Source: Anthopleura xanthogrammica (Eukaryota; Cnidaria; Anthozoa; Actiniaria; Actiniidae). From it: a stretch of DNA of 64,000 nt. Both the position numbers and the translations under genes were made by a program. Below, one piece after another: positions 56,837 to 64,000 of this stretch; position 1 is the first letter of the stretch; every line of letters starts with the position of its first letter. The DNA is taken from NCBI GenBank assembly GCA_964019055.1, contig OZ025217.1, positions 4,041,617 to 4,105,616 on the forward strand. The letters are read 5' to 3'. The notes beneath the pieces are model-generated. The model searched no databases, was not told the DNA's origin, and was given only the letters and a program-made list of their open reading frames with translations.

Positions 56837-57380
56837 GACAAAGTCAAGTTAGCCAGCCTAGAATTTAAAGCTAAAATTCAAAAGAATATGCTTCATTTTG
56901 TAAATAAACTTCATCAAAAGAAGACAAAGGTAACGTTTTTAGCATTTCTTTCGTGTGATTGTTTTTTTGAAGTGTTATTTTTTTCCGTTTTTCCCCCGTG
57001 TTTTTTCTCACTTCTTCTCTATGTTTTCTGTAAAGTTCAAAGCTCAACTGTTTGTGACCAGCGGTTTTGTTTGTGAAAAGAAGGCCTGGTTACTATTTAC
57101 ATAATGGCGGACAAAATGAAAGAAAGATGACAGAATGAAACGACCTGATATTTCCGAGTTTTCATAGACTTTTACTTTCTCGATCACATAGAAATGATTC
57201 AAGATTGTATTCATATGAAATCAAGAAACCTCTAAAAAATCTAAGGCGATTCTCATCCATCGAAACTATCTAAAATGGACGTATGATCTGGTGATGTAAA
57301 AAACTAATTTTGTGGAAAATGTTTAATACGTGTGAATGATCTTGTGACTATCTGGTCTTCATTTTCGATGGTCGAAAACA
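56837..57380. promoter_or_regulatory. Shared 5' region, ADAM10 / POLR2M
   Basis: The divergent start codons are 544 bp apart. The interval must contain both 5' UTRs and promoters. I see no TATA box or other obvious motif; ACATAATGGCGGACAAAATG near 57099 is a start-like word out of frame with any recognised exon. Confidence 0.45.
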
Positions 57381-59334
57381 ATGGCCGAAAAGAAAGATGT
57401 TACCAAGTTGAATAAGGTTGAACTGGTTGAAATGTTACAAAGGCAGGAGAAACTGCTTCAAAATAGGTAATTGTGGAAAGTTCTTCAAACTAATTTAAAT
57501 AGCTCTTTAAAATTGGTCTCCCCCCCCCCCCCCCCTCATTAACACCTTTCTAGGACCCAAACCAAATTCAAGAGATAATAGTCAGTGTTTATGAGCTTAC
57601 ATTATTGTAACTTGTTTATATCTATCTATTTTGATATTGATGGTTTGCAATCATTCCCAAGAGAATAAAATAACAAGACATGGTGGCCATTTTGGATGAT
57701 TAATGTAACAAAAGAATTCATTGTTAAAGTCATCCAACATGGCGACTATGACATCACATGCAAATGAATAATTGTTTGCAATTGAACAACAATTTTTTTT
57801 TGCTATTCTACCTATTAAGCCCCATCACAAACATATTTTTGATACTTTGTAGGAAGTTTATCAATTCTCTTCCTGACAAGGGTGACAAGATACATAAGCT
57901 AGTGAAAAAACTTAAAGAGCAAATTGCGATACGAGAACAAGCAGGTGACCTGGCCAATAGATTTAAAAGAATTTCTCTAGCGCAAAGCAGGAATACAACA
58001 CAAGAAGTTGAATTAGACAGTGATGATGATGAATGCTGTGATGATGAGGATAATGGTAATACCATGGTTGTTGATGAAAAGGGAGCTTCAGCGGCAGCTG
58101 CTCAGTCTGCTGTCCAGGAAGAATCGTCCAGTAAAGAAAATGCTCCTCAGAAGCAGTTATCAGGAAAATGGGCTTATGATTCAGCTGTAACACATGTCAA
58201 GCCCCATGTGTTTGAGGTAATAAACCAATATTGTTTTGATTTGATCCATCCATTAATATATCAGGTAGTATAATGACTTCTAATTTCAAACTTTGATAAA
58301 TTGAAACATCTATTAAGTAGCCAATCTCTATTCAGGGGGCCATCCGATGAGCTGAAGAACCCACTAAACAATTTCCTATGAATGGCCACTTAATATAATA
58401 TTTAGGGTCTGGAAGGGGGATCTGGATCCCGAATCACACACCTTTTTTTTCCAAAATCCTGCATCCCACAACATTTTGCCATAACTGAATGTCCCTTAAT
58501 TGTAAGCGACTGCCACATTCATATTCAAAGACATTGGAATTTTTATTTTATTTATTTAGATCCTTTCACAATTTTCCTGTCAATGCAATCAGAAAGCAAA
58601 ATCCTGCATCCCAGACCTTGAATTGGGCAATTCCTGAGTCACAGTCGATGCCAAATTCCCGAACCACATAAGATTTTTTCCGAGTTACCCAGATCCCATG
58701 TTATGTCTTATGTTTCCCAGATCCTGCAAATACCCTTTCAGTCCCTGTATATAGAAGTTTGACTATATTTCATTAGGGAAAGAAAAGTTTTCTCAAACTG
58801 ATGTATTATTGACAGAAAGCTAAAGCTCTTTCTTGGGAAGAATCCAGGCAACTTCAGCTAAAGCAGAAAGATGAATATGAGGTAAGCAAGAACAAGAAAA
58901 TAGAAGGGTATAGCTTTGAGTACTCAATCTAGCCCATTCCTTCATCTCCCAGATGTTTCATGGAATCCAGATGGGTAGTCTGTTTGGAAGCTTCAAAGCT
59001 GTTCAACTTTTAGAACCCCACCCCCTTCCCTCAAAAAAAGCCATTACAACCACAGGTGCAGTAACAGTAAATTACTTTTCCCAATCAAGACTCCCTTTTT
59101 CCATTCAATTTTTCTTTTCTTTTTCAGGCTCTAATAGCAAAACAGGCAGCAGAGAAGCTGTTTGAACACATCAACAGGTCTTCAAGTAAAACTAGTCCTA
59201 CTAGTTACAAGTTCAGCAGCACGGAGGCAAAAATGAAATACAGAGAAGAGGAAGAGGAAAATGTGCAAGAAAATGAGGAGGACAGTGAATCAGAAGACAA
59301 ATTATATGATCAGGAACAAAGTGATGAAGACTAG
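57381..59334 (+). CDS. POLR2M: POLR2M / Gdown1 (GRINL1A), RNA polymerase II regulator
   Basis: Gdown1 binds RNA polymerase II in the nucleus, competes with TFIIF and makes transcription Mediator-dependent. Four exons: 57381-57466, 57853-58216, 58816-58881, 59128-59334; 723 nt, 240 aa, in phase. The N-terminus LNKVELVEMLQRQEKLLQNR followed by KFINSLPDKGDKIHKLVKKL matches human LVELREMLKRQERLLRN and KFICKLPDKGKKI. The C-terminal helix LSWEESRQLQLKQKDEYEAL and KQAAEKLFEHIN matches human [20 protein letters not shown] and AAQKLAERLN, and the protein ends in a Glu/Asp-rich tail like the human one. The middle (SDDDECCDDEDN, then Ala/Ser-rich) is low complexity and shorter than in human (368 aa). 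It starts 544 bp from divergent ADAM10. Identification rests on the two end motifs. Confidence 0.85.
57518..57535 (+). repeat. Poly(C) run
   Basis: About 17 consecutive C in the first POLR2M intron, followed by TCATTAACACC. Similar G/C homopolymers occur at 1865, 55458 and 62696, all in introns. Confidence 0.8.
58330..58745. repeat. Degenerate repeat rich in 'CCTGCATCCCA'
   Basis: AAATCCTGCATCCCA occurs twice, with variants GATCCTGCAAATACC, GATCCCGAATCAC and CCCGAACCAC. This internal repetition resembles the CCCTATCCCAGAC element in the ADAM10 gene. It lies in the POLR2M intron 58217-58815; clear inverted ends were not found. Confidence 0.45.
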
Positions 59335-59669
59335 CATTTGTTTTTACATTCATAAATATTAAGCACTCAATCATCTAAGATATTTTTCTTATTTTCATAG
59401 AAGGTTTATGAGAAATAATGAGTAAATTATGTGCCAAAGGGAAAAGCTTGAGCAATCAAGTGAAAATGCAAATTGAGAGATGTAGGGTACTTGTGGGTAT
59501 AACTTTGTGTAGAGGACACAAAATAGAACACCGTGTATGTAATTCAATAGAAACCCCAAAGAATACAATAGTAAATTGTATTCTTTGTTAGCTTCGTTCT
59601 ATTGTATAACTTTTGTTGTGGCTATTAAATATTTACATTAACTGTCCTCTACATGAAGAAAGAACCTTA

Positions 59670-59675
59670 AATAAA
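59670..59675 (+). terminator. POLR2M: Candidate polyadenylation signal of POLR2M
   Basis: AATAAA 336 bases after the stop codon, within AT-rich sequence. Confidence 0.45.
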
Positions 59676-59815
59676 TCATAAGTATTCTAAATCATTTTTT
59701 TAAAGTGGGATATGAATTCACTAAATGAATAATGGTTTCCAATTTGGCCCACTGTCACTCACGCACACTACCACTATATACATTATAGTCTACACATACA
59801 ATGCTCAACTGACAT

Positions 59816-60000
59816 GATCTTTACGGGAGGGAGGAAAAAGCTGAGAATGTGGAGAAAAACACCCTTGTAGCTTAGGAGAGAACAATACATCAAACAAACT
59901 CAGCTCCCATGTGATCCAACCCAATGGCAAGCCAGGGCTCAAACCCAGACCACAGTGGTGAGAGGTGAGTGATAAAACACTATGCCACCTGTGCTACCCA
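59816..60000 (-). mobile_element. tRNA-headed SINE, copy C
   Basis: The plus strand reads GGGAGGGAGGAAAAAGCTGAG then GTGGAGAAAAACACCCTTGTAG. The minus-strand head contains GGTAGCACAGGTGGCATAGTG and the B-box-like GGTTTGAGCCC. Same family as copies A and B. Confidence 0.6.
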
Positions 60001-60851
60001 AAATTAGTTGTCACATAAAACACCAACAGAACAAATTATGTTTAATAATTATCTTTAATAAGTTATTGTGGCAGAAGCCAGCCCTGGGTTTTATCATCAT
60101 GGTTAACATTTCCCATTAAAGAATTACTGGTAAGAGTGCCACTTTAATATTAACGTTTTTTTAAAAAAGAAATTAAATGTTTCTCAACTTTTTTCTTGTG
60201 TTAATTGATCAATGAGTTTTTTGTTGTTTCATTTTGTTTAATGGAAATGCTCAATTCATTATAGATATCAAATATAATTTTCATGCATTTTGAAATGGCA
60301 GAAGTTTTAGAAATCATTTACTACTGAGCTTTTCTGCCTTACAAACATTTTTGCATCCTATGACATCACAAATCTATGAACCATTTGACAAATTATTTGC
60401 ATCTTATTGGCAGTTTCTGTAATATTTAATTATATATTTCCTATCTAAACAATTCATAGCACTAATATGAGGATACAATATTTAATAACAAGCCTAATCT
60501 ATTTACAATTCTTCCATTAATTCATGCTATGCAGGGCCATGAAATAACAGCCGATCATCAGAGCTTGTCTGGTCAATCTTTACCTTGCCTTGACCCAGAA
60601 ACAAGGTATGAACAAGCTAAAACTAATTTGACCAGCAACTGACTGCCGTTATTTCAAGCCTTGTGCATGTATTCTTTGAGACCCTTGAATCCTCCTGTAG
60701 ATGCCCCTGATCATTTGCTACTCTCTCACCCCACCTTGCTAGGAAAAACGTTTCTCTGCACCTTTATGATGAGACAGCCTGAGGGTGGGTGACTCCCATA
60801 TATAGAATCCAATGAGAGACTCCCCCTTGGGAGACAGACAATATGGTGACA

Positions 60852-62680
60852 CTATAATACTTCTTCCTTTCCTCTTTGAATGCTTTCTTTGCCTCCATCA
60901 CTATGAACCAAGACGACAGTTTCCCCTTCAGTAGTATCATCTTCTGTAGATTTGACACTCTTTTCTGGAGAACCTTTTGACTTGTCCCCATCTTCATCCT
61001 CCTCATGTTTCACATTCATTTCCTGCAGCTCATGGTCTTCATCTTTTAAAGGTGAACTTGTATCTACAGGTTCTGCTTCCAGCTTGCCTTCCTCTTGTCC
61101 ATGCTCTGGGCTTGCATCAGCAACTTTTGTACTTGAAATGGGAGGCTTTTTTGGTTGTTTGCTTGAACTGTTAATGATAAGGCTTCCTGGTACATTTGTG
61201 TATAGTCTTACTCTGTTCACAAAAAAGCATAAAATATGAATTAGTTGAAGAGCTTCAGGATAAAACAAAAATATCAATGCAAGTAAAAAAAAAAATTAAA
61301 AAAAATGCAAGTATAAATGTGTGTATACAAGACAATGAATTCCTGCATTGAATGTATCATATTATGCCATGCATTTGGAAGTCTTTGCATCATGCCTGCT
61401 GACAATTACTATCTTATTGCTATTTTTTGAGTCTCCTGTTGCTTCAGCTTGCAGCACCTCACTTGCAATATGCAACAATGAGTTGATATATTAATTATCA
61501 TCTTTGCATCATGGTTGCAGACAATTACCATTTTATTGCAGCTCTATTTTGTAGCTTAGGTTGCTCAGTATAGTAACAAACTATGCATAAACATTACAGT
61601 ACATTTCATGATGCCTTTCAATTCGATATCAAGACTATTAAGTGGCTTTATGTAGCTTAGAACTATATTTTGTGCAGCTCAGTGATACATTAAAAAAAAA
61701 TTTTAGCATTTGTTAAATGAGTTCAATCTTTTATTTATGTTATGTTATTTTAGCTTTAATAATGAACAAACATTGAAAGATTAACCAAATCTTTGCACAC
61801 AGCACCTCACTCATTGATGAACTTTAGTGAGACAATTACAGTACAGTATGTGAGATACTTTGCAAGTTTATCCAATGAAAATACTTTGGTGCAGAACTGT
61901 CATATGGCATATGCCATGAAAGTACTCTGATACTTTCACAGTCATAGTATAATCTCCTCCTCTAATTACATGTAAAACATTAAATCATGCTTGAAGTGAT
62001 TATTTCTCTGACATCATACTACTTCTCCACATATGCACTGATGTATACATATCATATGTGCACTTTATTTCAAAGAGAGACCGCATGCCAGTATTTAAAC
62101 AGTCATTATTGTGTGCTTTATTAGCAATAACAAAAGTTTTGATTAGAAAATTGGATAATGTGAGCTAGCTTTTTAGCAAGAATATTATTATACAAGATGT
62201 CATTAAAATTCTCATCATGCATCATAATTATATAAGAAATGTTTGAAGTTAACATGAATAACAGTTTTTTTGAGAAGGATACAGTAAGTCCACCAGCTAC
62301 AATAATTATGATCATGCAAAGAGATGCAAAGTAAAATATGTGGTAAAAGCAACCATGGAACATAGGCATGTCTTATCTGAGAAAAGGCGAGAATGAATGA
62401 AATCTAAAGTATTGAAAGAGGAAAAACAATGAAAGATAAATACATGAATATAAATGCAAAACACTAATAGCATCCATGAGACATGCATACAACAAAATGT
62501 ATGAACAAGAAAATATCATTCCAATACCACAAGAAGTGATAGAACAGAGTAAAAAAGCAATTATTGCTTGGTATCAAAGTTACAGAGATACATAAACTTG
62601 GTACATTTATAAATGCTGAGCAGCCTAAAAAGTGGGGAGCTAAGATTGGAAAACATAAATATAGTATGCAAAAGGGAAAA

Positions 62681-62712
<32 letters not shown>

Positions 62713-64000
62713 GGGGGTGTTCCTGGCTGGTTCTAGTCTGGTCTGTCCTGGTGAGGATCAGCCGAGAACACCTGCTGTAGCTACTGCGAACCTCATGTGG
62801 CTGATATGAGGTTCACATAATTTCATCTGCTGATTGATACCAAGCAATAACTGAAATAAAAGGCAAAGAGTACCAAATGCAGAGAAGTATTAGCAGTGCA
62901 CACATGTTCAGACTAAATGAGCTACTGTTTCCATACTGGCAGCAGAAACGGCATCTAAGTTCACTCTAAAACACATAAAGATAAGACAAATACAAAAACA
63001 TGACTACAGTAGGAAGGTCAACTGGACTTACAATAGTGAGACTAAACAAAGGTCACAGGTTACAGCAAAGATAACAGAGGTCAAAGGTCATACCAATAGT
63101 ACATAGGGGCCTTAAGGATATTAGCAACTATTTTCTCACCAATACAAACAAAAATATACACCTGTGCCATATAAAAAACCATTATCATGATGTCACAGCC
63201 ATATCATATTTATCGCAATTCCCAAGAGGATGAAAACCTTTGTTTTTGTAATTGGAAACTCAACTGACCAGTTTTTCAGTTATTTGTTAACCCATTCTGA
63301 ATACTTGATTGTAATGCTGTTAGACAGCTATCGCTCCGATTAACATTGCCGTAAAATGAGAACTAAGGTTCACCTATGATTATACTGAATATAACTGAAT
63401 TTCATGATTTAAATTTAAGAAGGTTGATGATTCATTTATTATTTTAATATATAAAAAGTCAGGGTACATCTAACTTGAAGATTTAAACTATGCATTCCTA
63501 AAAAAAGATTCAGCCATTGGCAAGTTAGATGTATCTTGACGTTTGGTTAGGTAAGTTTGGTTCAATGGTTATTCGTTAACGCTTGTTTTATTAAAACATC
63601 TGTAGGAAGAAACACAAATTCTAAACCCATAATTCCTAAATATGTAAATAGTTAAACACTGAATATACATATGCTATCAAACCTGTCTTTTATCTGCTCC
63701 ACCAGGTATGCAAACTTCTTATACTGTATATTACCAAATTCCTGAAAAGGGAGCCCCAAATAGTGTAATTTAGAGGTGCAATAACTTTGATACTACCACT
63801 GTTTTCTGATTGACACAACAGTTTTAACGTCTGATTGAAACAACAGTCGTAACATGGAAATTGAGCAATACACCACTGTAAATCAAATAAATCCTTAGAA
63901 TAGTTTGCCATGTACCTTCCCATGGCGATCCCCATGTACCACATAGCAATGAAAATGTGTAATAAATGTGGTAATCGTAGAAAGTAAATTATTTTAGGAG
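60852..64000 (-). CDS. 3' end of an unrecognised membrane-protein gene (partial)
   Basis: Two exons are firm: 63741-63683 (FGNIQYKKFAYLVEQIKDR, flanked by TTTTCAG and GTTTGA) and 61212-60852 (RLYTNVPGSLIINSSSKQPK, then an acidic Glu/Lys/Ser-rich tail ending EEVL, TAG at 60854-60852). The phases match (19 codons + 2, then 1 + 120 codons). Upstream, the minus strand from the window edge to about 63928 is open as a hydrophobic stretch (IFIAMWYMGIAMG) ending at a possible GTACAT donor in phase 2. A 22-nt piece at 63875-63854 would bridge the phases, but this is speculative. The arrangement (hydrophobic helix, short basic loop, acidic cytosolic tail) suggests the C-terminus of a multi-pass membrane protein. 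I do not recognise the family. The gene continues beyond the window. Confidence 0.5.
61213..63682 (-). other. Last intron of the unrecognised minus-strand gene
   Basis: A 2.5 kb GT-AG intron. Apart from a (TG)n tract followed by a 22-G run at 62682-62717, it is AT-rich with no exon or element that I can support. Confidence 0.45.
62682..62717 (+). repeat. (TG)n tract running into 22 consecutive G
   Basis: GTGTGTGTGTGTGTGG is followed by an uninterrupted G run (62696-62717). Long G runs like this can form quadruplexes and are a frequent site of assembly error. Confidence 0.9.

Larger units (their letters stand above)
59335..60851. other. POLR2M 3' UTR and convergent spacer
   Basis: Contains the POLR2M 3' UTR with an AATAAA, the SINE copy at 59816-60000, and AT-rich spacer up to the stop codon of the minus-strand gene at 60852. 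Confidence 0.55.

Noticed and set aside
62564..62809. 81-codon frame with a Gly run
   Set aside because: The Gly run is the G homopolymer in an intron on the opposite strand; no other support.

Overview
The window looks like a piece of an animal nuclear genome: AT-rich, intron-rich, with long introns, spliced genes on both strands and many short mobile repeats. The encoded proteins are close to vertebrate and insect orthologues, yet the genes are compact. Together with a recurrent tRNA-headed SINE carrying a 'GCGGAGGGAGGAAAA' motif and many hairpin MITEs, this suggests a non-bilaterian metazoan. An anthozoan cnidarian (sea anemone or coral) is the best guess; that assignment is an inference, not a demonstration.

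Layout. (1) 1-15604, plus strand: the 3' two thirds of SMG5 (nonsense-mediated decay), 12 exons, with one GC-AG intron, a 1.65 kb GAT-type satellite, a TIR-bounded TTGCATG satellite, and a 7.3 kb last intron. (2) 15605-24911: gene-free spacer upstream of Groucho. (3) 24912-40574, plus: a complete Groucho/TLE co-repressor gene in 21 coding exons (765 aa), including a 17-nt microexon. (4) 42562-43618, minus: mitochondrial ribosomal protein mL54, two exons, divergent from (5) 43898-49260, plus: AFG2B/SPATA5L1, a double AAA+ ATPase (818 aa), whose introns hold a series of different hairpin elements. (6) 49958-56836, minus: an ADAM10-type membrane metalloprotease (743 aa, 12 exons) with a probable U12-type AT-AG intron. 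It is divergent from (7) 57381-59334, plus: POLR2M/Gdown1 (240 aa). (8) 60852-64000, minus: the 3' end of an unrecognised membrane-protein gene.

I built the gene models by hand by matching splice sites to reading phase. For each complete gene the summed exons divide by three and end at the expected stop. The genes form no single pathway; they are ordinary housekeeping and developmental genes (RNA surveillance, transcriptional co-repression, mitochondrial translation, ribosome biogenesis, ectodomain shedding, Pol II regulation).

The most unusual things are (a) a TTAA-flanked repeat element sitting exactly at the branch point of a U12-type intron in ADAM10, (b) three elements made of short inverted ends enclosing tandem repeats, (c) five unrelated hairpin elements in the introns of AFG2B, (d) RD/RE dipeptide tracts in Groucho, and (e) a perfect 50-bp palindrome in a Groucho intron.
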